Source: an uncultured Clostridia bacterium (GTDB lineage: Bacteria > Bacillota > Clostridia > Oscillospirales > Acutalibacteraceae). Taken from it: DNA of 64,000 nucleotides. The stretch's first letter is position 1, and each line of letters starts with the position of its first letter. Position numbers and translations under genes: made by a program. The stretch spans positions 1-64,000 of the forward strand of contig CAKZZL010000036.1 in the NCBI GenBank assembly GCA_937884995.1. Reading direction: 5' to 3'. Below the pieces are notes generated by a model. That model did no database searches and was not told where the DNA came from. It saw nothing but the letters and a program-made list of their open reading frames with translations. Shown piece by piece: positions 8,735 through 17,552 of this stretch.

Positions 8735-9778
8735 ATGTTTGAATACTTACTGAAAACTGAATCATCCTGGGAGCATATTAAGCTAAGTTCCCTGCCCTTC
8801 GCTCTTTACGGCACCGGTAACGGCGCAGATAAAGTCATAAAGGAACTTGCTGCTTACGATTTGAGACCTGAATATATCATCGCAAGCGATTCCTTTGTAA
8901 GGGACAGATCTTTTTATGGGATCAAAGTCCGGTCTGCAGCCGATTTAGAGGCTGAAATCGGTGATTACAATATTCTGATGTGTTTTGCTTCAGATCGTGA
9001 TGAGGTTATATCAAATGTTAAAAACCTGATGAAAAGACATTGTCTGCTTGTCCCTTCTGTTCCGGTATACGGGGATCATGTTTTTGATAAGCCCTTCTTA
9101 AAAGATAATATGGATGAACTTGAAAAAGCATATTCCCTGCTTTCGGATGAAAAATCCAAAGACATTTTCAAAAGAATAATTGAATTTCAGATAAGCGGAA
9201 ATCCGCTTTTGATTTTTGAAGCAGAGGAAAGTATAGACAAGCTGTATGAGATGCTGAATTTGTCGGGAAATGAAAACTATCTGGACCTCGGAGCCTACCG
9301 TGGTGATACTGTAGATGAATTCATTCATTATGCAAGTGTCTATGCGTCAGTCACCGCAATAGAGCCCGACAAAAAAAACTATGCTAAACTTTGTGAGCAC
9401 TGTAAAAATCTCCGGGATTTTGATGCTTTGAATGCAGTTGTCTCTGATAAGAATGGCACAGTTGATTTTTCTCAAAACAAGGGACGTGGAAGCAGCAGCG
9501 GAGAAGGCTTTGAATCACAGTCTCTCAGCATTGATAGTTTGAATAAGCCGTTCAGCTATATAAAGGCGGACATTGAAGGATTTGAGAGCAAAATGCTTAA
9601 AGGAGCAGAAGAGAGTATAAAAAGATACAAACCTAAAATGCGTATTGCTGTTTATCACAGAAGTGAAGATATCTTCTCTCTCATCCTTCAAATTCATAAT
9701 ATACGTGATGATTATAAATTTTACCTAAACCACAGAAAACATACATCATTTTGGGATACAGATCTCATATGTATATAA
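8735..9778 (+). CDS. FkbM family methyltransferase
   Basis: The C-terminal half is an S-adenosylmethionine-dependent methyltransferase of the FkbM type, which usually methylates sugar or polyketide hydroxyls. The SAM-binding loop YLDLGAYRGDTVDEF is near residue 187 and the family motif IKADIEGFE near residue 283. The N-terminal part (FALYGTGNGADKVIKEL) looks like a nucleotide-binding fold common in glycan-modifying proteins. It lies eight bases after the GH43-like gene and overlaps nothing. It is soluble and probably cytoplasmic. The acceptor is unknown, but neighbouring sugar enzymes suggest a glycan. Confidence 0.82.
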   Translation: MFEYLLKTESSWEHIKLSSLPFALYGTGNGADKVIKELAAYDLRPEYIIASDSFVRDRSFYGIKVRSAADLEAEIGDYNILMCFASDRDEVISNVKNLMKRHCLLVPSVPVYGDHVFDKPFLKDNMDELEKAYSLLSDEKSKDIFKRIIEFQISGNPLLIFEAEESIDKLYEMLNLSGNENYLDLGAYRGDTVDEFIHYASVYASVTAIEPDKKNYAKLCEHCKNLRDFDALNAVVSDKNGTVDFSQNKGRGSSSGEGFESQSLSIDSLNKPFSYIKADIEGFESKMLKGAEESIKRYKPKMRIAVYHRSEDIFSLILQIHNIRDDYKFYLNHRKHTSFWDTDLICI

Positions 9779-9789
9779 CGGAGAAAAAG

Positions 9790-10623
9790 ATGCCTGTTAA
9801 ACTTATTATGACCGATCTTGACGGAACTCTCTTTCAGGATGACCACGAAACAATCACAAGCAGGAATATATCAGCCCTTAAAAAGGCGCATGATAAAGGC
9901 ATAAAAATCTGCGTTGCCAGCGGCAGGACCAGATTTCTTGTCAAAGATGCACTCATGCAATTGCCTTTTGCAGACTTTCTGTCAACATCCAACGGCGCAA
10001 TGACATACGACCTGAGAAAAGGAACTGTTGTGGACTCCAATCTGATTCCTGGAGAAAAAGCGAAAAAGATTCTCGGTATGATAAATGAAAGAAATCTTCA
10101 GCATGAGATCTACTTTAACGGCGAGTGCTATATGGACTGCCATACAGATCTATCTTCATATTATGAGAATATACCTCATCAATACAGGGATATTCTAAGA
10201 AATGCGGCAATAATTGTTGATGATCTGTCTGAGATCATAGGGAATCAAGGAGTCGAAAAAATAAGCATCATGTATATTGTCGGAGATGTCCTTGATGACT
10301 ATCTGCCCCGGCTTTATGCCCTCGGTAACCTAAATACAACATCATCCATAAAAGACAATCTTGAGACAAATGACATATCCGCAAACAAAGGGACAAGCTT
10401 AAAAGCTCTTTGCAATTATCTGGGAATATCCCCGGATGAAGTTATGACTTTCGGCGACAGCGGCAACGACCGTGAAATGCTTTCAATATCCGGCTATTCC
10501 TATGCTGTGGATAACGCATGGGATGATACGAAAGAAAAGGCAAAATATATAACCGCATCCAACATGGAAGACGGTGTTGCAATTGCAATAGAGAAATACC
10601 TGGAGACTGAAAATGATATTTGA
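9790..10623 (+). CDS. Cof-type HAD hydrolase
   Basis: This phosphatase belongs to the haloacid dehalogenase superfamily, Cof subtype, which dephosphorylates sugar phosphates or cofactors. Motif I is MTDLDGTLF (nucleophile Asp), the motif II region is CVASGR, and the end motif is TFGDSGNDREML. A C2 cap lies between. I chose the ATG at 9790 (MPVKLIM) because GGAGA precedes it; the open frame extends further upstream into the FkbM gene without a ribosome site. The next gene starts inside its last codons. Confidence 0.88.
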   Translation: MPVKLIMTDLDGTLFQDDHETITSRNISALKKAHDKGIKICVASGRTRFLVKDALMQLPFADFLSTSNGAMTYDLRKGTVVDSNLIPGEKAKKILGMINERNLQHEIYFNGECYMDCHTDLSSYYENIPHQYRDILRNAAIIVDDLSEIIGNQGVEKISIMYIVGDVLDDYLPRLYALGNLNTTSSIKDNLETNDISANKGTSLKALCNYLGISPDEVMTFGDSGNDREMLSISGYSYAVDNAWDDTKEKAKYITASNMEDGVAIAIEKYLETENDI

Positions 10624-11260
10624 TGACATAGACGGAGTAATTTTTGACCTTGACGGTACATTCATAGATTCCATGAATGTCTGGCACGAGGTTGACCTGG
10701 AGTTTTTCAGAAGACGTAACATGGATATTCCCCCGGAATATAAGGACAATATAAAGAAAATGCCGTTTGATGCAGCTGCAAGCTACACCAAAGAAGCATA
10801 TGGAATAAAGGAATCTGTTGAGGAAATAATACAGGAATGGCACGACCTTTCAATTGATGCATACAAATATCATGTGAAGCTGAAAGCAGGTGCCAAAGAA
10901 TTTCTGGAAGAATGCAAAAAGCATGATATAAAAATCGGATATGCGACCGCTTCCGAAGACAGTCTTTGCAAAACAGTATTGCAGGCAAACGGAGTTTTTT
11001 GCTACTTTGACGAAAAGACATATGTAAATGAAGTAAGCAAAGACAAAAGCGAGCCGGATGTTTATCTCTTATGTGCAAAAAAAATGAATGTGAAACCGGG
11101 GCGTTGTCTAGTGTGTGAGGATATACTCTTTGGAATACAAAGTGCAAAGAAAGCCGGTTTTATTACGTGCGGAATGTATGACGATGCTTCTGCAAAAGAT
11201 TGGGAAAAAATAAGGCAAATAGCTGATTATTCCGTTAGATCATTTAAGGAAATCATCTAA
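10613..11260 (+). CDS. HAD family phosphatase (beta-phosphoglucomutase-like subgroup)
   Basis: The 215 aa protein has motif I VIFDLDGTFIDSM, a helical cap, the Thr motif YATASE, and the end motif CLVCEDILFGIQSAKKAG. This is the pattern of small sugar-phosphate phosphatases and mutases related to beta-phosphoglucomutase. The start overlaps the preceding HAD gene by 11 bases, so the two are translationally coupled. Whether it is a mutase or a phosphatase cannot be told here. Confidence 0.85.
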   Translation: MIFDDIDGVIFDLDGTFIDSMNVWHEVDLEFFRRRNMDIPPEYKDNIKKMPFDAAASYTKEAYGIKESVEEIIQEWHDLSIDAYKYHVKLKAGAKEFLEECKKHDIKIGYATASEDSLCKTVLQANGVFCYFDEKTYVNEVSKDKSEPDVYLLCAKKMNVKPGRCLVCEDILFGIQSAKKAGFITCGMYDDASAKDWEKIRQIADYSVRSFKEII

Positions 11261-11335
11261 TCGCCGCACTTTACAAAAGCAGTTAAAAATAGTAAAATAT
11301 ATTTCGAAAATCAAAGTAAAAAAGGAAGTAATATT

Positions 11336-11914
11336 ATGGAAAAGACAGTTTTGGTTGAAACATCTGCTAGACATGTTCATGTTACCGAAGAGTCTCTTGA
11401 GACTCTTTTCGGTAAAGGATATACACTTACAAAGAAAAAAGATTTATCGCAGCCGGGGCAGTTTGCCTGCTTTGAAAGAGTTGCAGTAATCGGTCCTAAG
11501 GGTCAATTCCCTTCTGTTTCTATCTTAGGCCCTACACGTAAGGCTGATCAGGTCGAACTTTCCGCTTCAGATACACGCACAATCGGCGTTGAAGCTATTG
11601 TACGTGAGTCAGGCGACATTGCAGGAACACCGGGTTGCAAACTGGTTGGTCCTGAAGGCGAAGTTGAAATCAGTGAAGGCGTTATAGTTGCAAAAAGACA
11701 TATCCATATGACACCTGAAGATGCTGAAAACTATAAACTTAAAGATAAGCAAATCGTAAATGTTAAGATTCCGTCATCAAACGGCAGAGATTTGATATTC
11801 GGTGATGTTGTTGTAAGAGTAAGCGAAAACTTTTCTCTTGCTATGCATATAGACACCGATGAATCCAATGCAGCACTGCCTGCGCCGGGCGCAATGGGAA
11901 TCATTCTTGACTGA
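11336..11914 (+). CDS. pduL: Phosphate propanoyltransferase (PduL-type phosphotransacylase)
   Basis: PduL-type enzymes move an acyl group between coenzyme A and phosphate, giving acetyl- or propanoyl-phosphate. The 192 aa protein carries two copies of the zinc-binding His pattern: SARHVHVTEE near residue 10 and VAKRHIHMTPEDAE near residue 121. There is no N-terminal encapsulation peptide, and no microcompartment shell gene is nearby. It is therefore likely the housekeeping cytoplasmic form used for acetate formation. A GGAAG ribosome site precedes the ATG. glmS follows after 18 bases. Confidence 0.9.
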   Translation: MEKTVLVETSARHVHVTEESLETLFGKGYTLTKKKDLSQPGQFACFERVAVIGPKGQFPSVSILGPTRKADQVELSASDTRTIGVEAIVRESGDIAGTPGCKLVGPEGEVEISEGVIVAKRHIHMTPEDAENYKLKDKQIVNVKIPSSNGRDLIFGDVVVRVSENFSLAMHIDTDESNAALPAPGAMGIILD

Positions 11915-11932
11915 TATTTCGGAGGATACATT

Positions 11933-13753
11933 ATGTGTGGAATCGTAGGCTATATTGGTGATAACCAGGCCACTCCCATCCTTATAGAAGGTCTCAGAAG
12001 ACTCGAATACAGAGGCTATGACTCTGCAGGGATTGCCGTACTCGGCGATAACAAAGTAACTGTTGTAAAAGAAAAAGGGCGTATTGACAATCTTCAGGCA
12101 GAAGTTGACAAGGTATACCCTGTAGGTACTATCGGCATCGGACACACAAGATGGGCAACTCACGGCATACCGGATGATATAAATGCGCATCCTCATAGTT
12201 CGATGAACGGCATAGTAACTCTTGTACACAACGGAATCATCGAAAACTACATAGAGCTTAAAAATGAACTTATAGGAAAAGGTTATATTTTTAAGTCAGA
12301 AACAGATACAGAAGTCGTTGCACAGCTCTTTGACTATTTATATAACGGAAATGCTGTTGAAACAATGATAGCTGTTTCAAAGAGAATCGAAGGTTCTTAT
12401 GCTATTGCTATGATCGTTAAAGACTATAACGACAGAGTTTTCGCTATGAAGAAAGACAATCCTATGATTATAGGAAAAGGTAACTGTCAGAACTATATTG
12501 CATCAGATATACCTGCACTTCTTCCATATACCAAGGATTGCTATATTGTCAAAGACAATGACTTCATCGAATTGACAAAAGATGAAATTAAATGCTACGA
12601 CATCGATGGTAAGGAATGTCCCTGTGAAACAAAAACCATCAATTTAAGTGTGGACGCTGCTCAAAAGAACGGCCATGACTATTTTATGGAGAAAGAAATC
12701 TATGAGCAGCCCAAAGCTTTTCGTGATACAGTTTCTCCCCTTATAAAAGACGGAAAAATTGTTCTTCCCTTTGAATTCCCGGAAGGATTTGAAAAGAAAA
12801 TAAGCAGAATTCACATTGTTGCATGCGGCAGTGCCTATCATGTAGGTATGGTAGCTAAATATATCATTGAAGACATGGCAAGACTTCCTGTTATTGTTGA
12901 TATTGCGAGTGAATTCAGATACAGAAATCCCATTCTTAACGAAAATGATCTTTGTATCTTTGTAAGTCAGTCAGGCGAGACTGCAGATACATTGGCATCG
13001 CTGAGAGAGTCCAAAGCCAGAGGTGCTTTCACACTTTCAATTGTTAATGTCTTATACAGCACAATAGCAAGAGAATCTGACGGTGTAATATATACAAATG
13101 CAGGTGCAGAAATTGCCGTAGCTACAACAAAAGCATTAAGCGCACAAATCGGAGTTTGCTATATATTGGCAGGCTACCTGGCTCATAAGAAAGGACTTAT
13201 GGCTGAAAGTAACCTTCGTCAGTTCACAGAAGAGATACTCGCTCTTCCTGAAAAGATTGAAAAAGCATTAGATACAAGCGATATCACCAAGGAGATAGCT
13301 GAGCATATAAAGGATAAGCAGAGCATGTTCTTCATCGGACGCGGTATTGATTATCCGCTTTGTCTTGAAGGGTCTCTCAAACTTAAAGAAATATCATATA
13401 TCCATTGTGAGGGTTACGGTGCAGGCGAATTAAAACACGGCACCATCTCCCTTATAGAGAACGGTACGGCTGTAGTTGCTGTTGCAACCGATGATGCTCT
13501 TTTAGGAAAGACCATTTCAAATATAAAAGAAGTAAGAGCGCGCGGTGCATGGGTTGTTGCTGTTGTTAAAGAAGGCACTCAGGGAATCGAAGATGTTGCT
13601 GACAAAGTAATATATGTTCCCGCAGAACAAAAATGTTTGATGCCTTCTCTGGCAGTTATTCCTTTACAACTTCTTGCATATCATACAACTGTTGCAAAAG
13701 GATATGATGTTGATAAGCCCAGAAACCTTGCAAAATCCGTAACTGTAGAGTAA
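11933..13753 (+). CDS. glmS: Glutamine--fructose-6-phosphate aminotransferase (isomerizing)
   Basis: GlmS makes glucosamine-6-phosphate from fructose-6-phosphate and glutamine, the entry step to peptidoglycan amino sugars. The 606 aa protein starts MCGIVGYIG with the catalytic Cys directly after Met. It has the glutaminase signature GHTRWATHG and two SIS sugar-isomerase domains (ACGSAYHVG, VSQSGETADT). It ends with KSVTVE, the typical C-terminus. The gene follows pduL by 18 bases with its own GGAGG site. There is no glmS ribozyme in this gap or upstream of pduL, so its control must differ from the common Bacillota pattern. Confidence 0.97.
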   Translation: MCGIVGYIGDNQATPILIEGLRRLEYRGYDSAGIAVLGDNKVTVVKEKGRIDNLQAEVDKVYPVGTIGIGHTRWATHGIPDDINAHPHSSMNGIVTLVHNGIIENYIELKNELIGKGYIFKSETDTEVVAQLFDYLYNGNAVETMIAVSKRIEGSYAIAMIVKDYNDRVFAMKKDNPMIIGKGNCQNYIASDIPALLPYTKDCYIVKDNDFIELTKDEIKCYDIDGKECPCETKTINLSVDAAQKNGHDYFMEKEIYEQPKAFRDTVSPLIKDGKIVLPFEFPEGFEKKISRIHIVACGSAYHVGMVAKYIIEDMARLPVIVDIASEFRYRNPILNENDLCIFVSQSGETADTLASLRESKARGAFTLSIVNVLYSTIARESDGVIYTNAGAEIAVATTKALSAQIGVCYILAGYLAHKKGLMAESNLRQFTEEILALPEKIEKALDTSDITKEIAEHIKDKQSMFFIGRGIDYPLCLEGSLKLKEISYIHCEGYGAGELKHGTISLIENGTAVVAVATDDALLGKTISNIKEVRARGAWVVAVVKEGTQGIEDVADKVIYVPAEQKCLMPSLAVIPLQLLAYHTTVAKGYDVDKPRNLAKSVTVE

Positions 13754-13758
13754 AATCA

Positions 13759-13784
13759 AATGGCGCTCTGAAAAGGGCGCCATT
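13759..13784 (+). terminator. Stem-loop after glmS
   Basis: AATGGCGC and GCGCCATT pair across a ten-base loop just after the glmS stop. The T tract is poor (CTTGAT), so it may be a weak terminator or an RNA-stabilising hairpin. Confidence 0.4.
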
Positions 13785-13804
13785 CTTGATATGAGGCACT
13801 GATA

Positions 13805-14593
13805 ATGATTTACCATATTTATAGCAAAGATGAAATTAAAGAACGTCCCCAAAGGAAAAACGTATATCTTGAGTCATACCTTATAGATGAAAGTTCACCC
13901 TTTGTCATTGTTTGTCCAGGCGGGGCATACAAATTTGTATCCGATTCGAATGAGGGCAGACCCTTTGCCGAAAAGTTGAACAAAGCGGGTTTTAACGCCT
14001 TTGTCCTTTTCTATAGTGTAGGGCCGGGAAATGCGAGATATCCTCATCCGCTTGAAGATTTGGCAAGAGCAATTAATTATATCAAATACCATGCTTCTGA
14101 TTTTGGAATAGATGCGGATGATTTTGCGCTTATGGGAAGTTCGGCAGGCGGTCACCTTTGTGCTATCTTTTGCACTGAATATGAGAAATATGAAGGGGAA
14201 TATAACGGGCAGAAATATAACCTGAAGCCGAATGTGTTAATGCTGACTTATCCCCTTATTTCCATGGAAAATCCGACACATAAGGAATCACTGAAAAACT
14301 TTTTAGGACTGTTTCCGGGTGAAAAAGACCGAAAAAAGGCATCCGTAGAATATCTGGTCAGAAAAGATTTTCCTGCAACATTCATTTGGCATAACAAAGA
14401 TGATAATTCTGTATGTCCCGACAACAGCATAAAACTCAAGGAAGCGCTTGATAAAATCGGTATAAAAAATGAGTTGTTGCTTTATGTAAGCGGCGGACAT
14501 GGTATAGGGCTGGCTGAAGGAAAAGATGCAGAAGGCTGGATTGATAAAGCAATCAATTTTTTAAAAGACAATATGAAAAATGAGGCACCTTAA
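13805..14593 (+). CDS. Alpha/beta hydrolase, esterase/acetylxylan-esterase-like
   Basis: This 262 aa protein has an alpha/beta hydrolase fold. The oxyanion motif is CPGGAYKF near residue 39. The nucleophile elbow GSSAGG places Ser near residue 117. A late Asp (HNKDDNSVCP) and His (GGHGIG) complete the triad. No signal peptide is visible, so it is cytoplasmic. Related clostridial proteins deacetylate sugars, but the substrate here is not known. The stop codon is embedded in a palindrome that acts as a bidirectional terminator. Confidence 0.82.
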   Translation: MIYHIYSKDEIKERPQRKNVYLESYLIDESSPFVIVCPGGAYKFVSDSNEGRPFAEKLNKAGFNAFVLFYSVGPGNARYPHPLEDLARAINYIKYHASDFGIDADDFALMGSSAGGHLCAIFCTEYEKYEGEYNGQKYNLKPNVLMLTYPLISMENPTHKESLKNFLGLFPGEKDRKKASVEYLVRKDFPATFIWHNKDDNSVCPDNSIKLKEALDKIGIKNELLLYVSGGHGIGLAEGKDAEGWIDKAINFLKDNMKNEAP

Positions 14594-14602
14594 GGTGCCT
14601 CA
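14581..14602. terminator. Bidirectional terminator between convergent genes
   Basis: A perfect palindrome (TGAGGCACCT-TA-AGGTGCCTCA) has T-rich tails on both strands. It includes the stop codon of the esterase gene and serves the convergent gene that ends at 14626. Confidence 0.88.
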
Positions 14603-14625
14603 CTTTTATATTAAGATTAGATATC

Positions 14626-15156
14626 TTACTGGTCATCATCCATTGGAGCTGGCTCAATAACGATATCTGCTGCAGGAGCTGCCTCTTCAACAGTTTCCTC
14701 AACTGCTTCTTCAACGGGAGCTGCAGCTTCGGGAGCCGGGGTATATGCAGGTGCAACCGGTGCTTCAGGAGCCGGAGCTGCTGCCTGTGCGCCGTTTATT
14801 CCAACGTATTGAGCTGAGCCAAAGGCAAGTATAAGCTGGAAAATCGGGCCAAGGAAAATAAGGCCTGCTGCAAATCCGCCGCCTTTGCCAAATACTTTTG
14901 CAAGTTTAACCATTGTTATAATACTAATTACGAAATTAGCAAACGGGATAAGTAAAAGTAAGAACTTAATACCTGAGCCCCATGTAATCTCAAATAAAAC
15001 ATAGAGATTATAGAAAGGAACAATAGCTGCCCATCCCGGTTTGCCTGCTTTAGCAAAAATTTTCCACATTGCAACAATTACCAATACACAGCAAGCGATT
15101 CCAATAATTACTTGGCCAACACCTAAGCCTGCAGCTGCGCTATAATCATAATCCAT
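14626..15156 (-). CDS. DUF5684-like membrane protein with an acidic Ala/Pro-rich tail
   Basis: The 176 aa protein has about four membrane segments: VIIGIACCVLVIVAMWKIFA, a following re-entrant part, FLLLLIPFANFVISIITMV, and GLIFLGPIFQLILAF. The motif KAGKPGWAAIVPFYNLY is the mark of the DUF5684 family of small bacterial membrane proteins of unknown function. The C-terminal 50 residues are rich in Ala, Pro and Glu and probably disordered. The ATG at 15156 has a clear GGAGG site; a longer frame lacks one. mscL is upstream on the same strand, which suggests a shared envelope or stress role but does not prove it. Confidence 0.75.
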   Translation of the reverse strand: MDYDYSAAAGLGVGQVIIGIACCVLVIVAMWKIFAKAGKPGWAAIVPFYNLYVLFEITWGSGIKFLLLLIPFANFVISIITMVKLAKVFGKGGGFAAGLIFLGPIFQLILAFGSAQYVGINGAQAAAPAPEAPVAPAYTPAPEAAAPVEEAVEETVEEAAPAADIVIEPAPMDDDQ

Positions 15157-15250
15157 TGTGATATCCTCCCTAAACAACTTCTAATTTTTATAATAACTTA
15201 CAACAGAGTGAATAAAATTCTCTTGTTATAAAGTATTAACAAATATAAAC

Positions 15251-15682
15251 TTATTCTGCTTCTTCAGGTATATCAGATGTACAATGAGGGCACTTTGTTG
15301 CCTCAATAGCAATCTCACTCTTGCAGAAAGGACAAGCCTTAGTTGTAGGCTCTTCTTCATCTTCTTTTTTCTTACTAGCTTTTTCTCTTGCTTTGTTTGC
15401 TGACTTGATAATGCAGAAAACAATGAAAGCTATGATAATGAAATTAAGAATAGCGGAAATAAATGCACCGATGTCAACTTTTGTAGCTTCATTACCCTTA
15501 ATGATTTCAAAAGCAAAGCCGATATCCGTTCCTCCGATGCAAGCTATAAGCGGATTAATGATATTATCAATAAGCGCATTAACGATAGCACCGAAAGCAC
15601 CACCGATGATAACACCGACTGCAAGTTCAAGTGCATTGCCCTTTGCAATGAATTCCTTGAATTCAGTTAAAAACTTTTTCAT
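15251..15682 (-). CDS. mscL: Large-conductance mechanosensitive channel with C-terminal zinc ribbon
   Basis: MscL opens under membrane tension to release solutes during osmotic down-shock. The N-terminal helix MKKFLTEFKEFIAKGNALEL, the pore helix AVGVIIGGAFGAIVNALIDN, and the second membrane helix FIIIAFIVFCIIKSANK match the family. After a charged linker (about residue 105 on) the protein adds a zinc ribbon with two CPxC knuckles (CPFCKSE and CPHCTSD), which most MscL proteins lack. The ATG at 15682 follows GGAGGTATATTTTATA. The longer open frame upstream has no site. Confidence 0.92.
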   Translation of the reverse strand: MKKFLTEFKEFIAKGNALELAVGVIIGGAFGAIVNALIDNIINPLIACIGGTDIGFAFEIIKGNEATKVDIGAFISAILNFIIIAFIVFCIIKSANKAREKASKKKEDEEEPTTKACPFCKSEIAIEATKCPHCTSDIPEEAE

Positions 15683-15752
15683 TATAAAATATACCTCCGT
15701 GTGAATATTTATACACATAAATTTTACCATACTTTTGTTTGCAATGCAATCC

Positions 15753-16652
15753 CTAAATTCCTCTGAGATCAAATGGAGGAACGAAAATTTCTTTTGCAGA
15801 GCTCTTTTCCTGCATATATCCGTTTTTAAGCCCTATTTCGAAGAAATAGTCTAGGATTTTATCATATTCGGCAGTCATAAGTGTTCTGTTTATTTCAGGA
15901 TGTTTTTCCGATTCACTGCAGGGTGTATACTGACTCATAAGGCTTATATACTCCCCGTCTCCGAGATTTTCTCTTATCCATCTCAGTACCCTCCTGCTGT
16001 TTTCCATATTTGAGGGCAGTACAAGATGCCTTATTATAAGGCCTTTTTTTATGAGCCCGTCTACAAAGATGTTCTCCGGAACCTGTCTTTTCATTTCCTT
16101 TATTGCCTCTGAAGCATATTGAAAATAGTCTTTGCAGGATGAATATTTTTCAGATATTTCACTTTCGACATATTTAAGATCCGGAAGATATACATCTACG
16201 ATACCTTCAAACATTTTGAGTGTTTCAACTTTCTCATATCCTGAGCTGTTATATACCACGGGTATTTGTGGCTTGTATATATCAAATGCCTTAAGAACGG
16301 AGTATGCAAAATGTGAAGGGCTTACAAGGTCTATGCAGGAGGCACCCTTGTCCTCAAGTTCCTTAAAGATATCGGCAAGTCTCCCTACCCCTATTTCTTT
16401 TCCATAGCCTTTGCTGCTTATTTTGAAATTTTGACAATAGCAGCATTTGAGGGAACAACCTGAGAAAAAGACAGCCCCGCCCCCGCCTTTGCCGCTGATA
16501 CAGGGTTCTTCCCAGAAGTGGAGATCAGCCTGTGCTATTACAGGATTTAAGGGCATATTGCAAAAACCGGCTCTATCGTGTTCTGTTCTCTCTGCATTGC
16601 AGTTTCTGGGACACAAATTACAAATCACAGACTCTACTCCCTTCTTTATCAT
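15753..16652 (-). CDS. Radical SAM protein related to pyruvate formate-lyase activating enzymes
   Basis: The protein (about 299 aa) starts with a cysteine pair, CNLCPRNC. The radical SAM iron-sulfur cluster motif CSLKCCYC (CX3CX2C) is near residue 70. Later conserved parts are YLPDLKY and LVLPSN. It fits the MJ0808/YgiQ-neighbour type of PflA-like proteins whose substrates are largely unknown. I placed the start at MIKKGVESV because the longer frame would run across the coaX promoter. No target glycyl radical enzyme is next to it; the neighbours are mscL and the divergent coaX. Confidence 0.82.
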   Translation of the reverse strand: MIKKGVESVICNLCPRNCNAERTEHDRAGFCNMPLNPVIAQADLHFWEEPCISGKGGGGAVFFSGCSLKCCYCQNFKISSKGYGKEIGVGRLADIFKELEDKGASCIDLVSPSHFAYSVLKAFDIYKPQIPVVYNSSGYEKVETLKMFEGIVDVYLPDLKYVESEISEKYSSCKDYFQYASEAIKEMKRQVPENIFVDGLIKKGLIIRHLVLPSNMENSRRVLRWIRENLGDGEYISLMSQYTPCSESEKHPEINRTLMTAEYDKILDYFFEIGLKNGYMQEKSSAKEIFVPPFDLRGI

Positions 16653-16678
16653 ATATAGTATATCACTTCTGAAATCTC

Positions 16679-16707
16679 TTGAAAAGGGAAAAAAGATATA
16701 GTATAAT
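16679..16707 (+). promoter_or_regulatory. Sigma-A type promoter for coaX
   Basis: TTGAAA at 16679-16684 and TATAAT at 16702-16707 are separated by 17 bases. The site lies between the divergent radical SAM gene and coaX, 24 bases before the coaX ATG. GAGGTGAT provides the ribosome site. Confidence 0.85.
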
Positions 16708-16731
16708 GAGAACTCGTGAGGTGATAGAGAA

Positions 16732-17496
16732 ATGCTCTTAACGATAGATGTCGGAAACACAAACATAAATATAGGTGTATTTGACCATGATGAACTTGTC
16801 ATGAACTCACGCATTGCCACTGAAAAGAAAAAGACTTCCGATCAGTTTGCAATACAATTTTCCGAGATATTCAGACTTCATAAAATAGATACAAAGAATA
16901 TAGAGGCATCAATAATGAGTTCGGTCGTTCCCGAAATCACAAAGGATGTTGAAAAAGCAATCAAGACCATCACAGGCAAATCCGTTAAAATAGTAGGTCC
17001 CGGTATAAAGACAGGGCTGAACATTCTAACCGATGACCCGTCGGAACTGGGTGCTGATCTTGTAGCCGGAGCAGTCGGTGCAATAGCATGCTACAAATTG
17101 CCTGCTTTCGTTGTTGATCTGGGTACTGCAACAAAAATATATGTTATCGACCGAAATTGCGGTTATCGCGGTGGCACAATAGCACCGGGCGTTGCAATCT
17201 CACTTGATGCACTGACAAAGGGAGCTTCTCTTCTCCCCGCAATAAGCATGGAAGCACCTAAAAAAGTCTGCGGAACCAACACAATAGACTGTATGCAAAG
17301 TGGTATTGTTATGGGAACTGCAGCTATGATTGACGGACTTATAGATAAGCTGTCGGAAGAGATGGGAAAACCCGAAACAATAATTACAACAGGTGGACTT
17401 TCAGGCTTTTTGGCTTCAGTTTGTTCGCACGAGATGATTCACGACAGTGATCTTTTACTTAAAGGACTTAAACAAATATATATAAAGAACATATAA
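16732..17496 (+). CDS. coaX: Type III pantothenate kinase
   Basis: CoaX phosphorylates pantothenate, the first step to coenzyme A, and does not show the feedback inhibition of CoaA. The 254 aa protein has the actin-like phosphate loop LLTIDVGNTNINIG at the start. It also has the pantothenate-site motif DPSELGADL near residue 101, the catalytic Asp in VVDLGTATK, and GGTIAPGV. Length is normal. An ECF transporter S component follows after 56 bases and probably supplies the vitamin. Confidence 0.96.
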   Translation: MLLTIDVGNTNINIGVFDHDELVMNSRIATEKKKTSDQFAIQFSEIFRLHKIDTKNIEASIMSSVVPEITKDVEKAIKTITGKSVKIVGPGIKTGLNILTDDPSELGADLVAGAVGAIACYKLPAFVVDLGTATKIYVIDRNCGYRGGTIAPGVAISLDALTKGASLLPAISMEAPKKVCGTNTIDCMQSGIVMGTAAMIDGLIDKLSEEMGKPETIITTGGLSGFLASVCSHEMIHDSDLLLKGLKQIYIKNI

Positions 17497-17552
17497 CTAT
17501 GCTAAATTTTGCGTTGCATCCTGTAAAGGAGCAGCAGCAAGGAGGAATATAT

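Noticed and set aside
11260..11340. glmS ribozyme or another riboswitch before pduL-glmS
   Set aside because: The short gap is AT-rich and lacks the ribozyme core; nothing folds convincingly.
11336..11914. Bacterial microcompartment locus suggested by PduL
   Set aside because: No shell proteins, no encapsulation peptide and no aldehyde dehydrogenase nearby.
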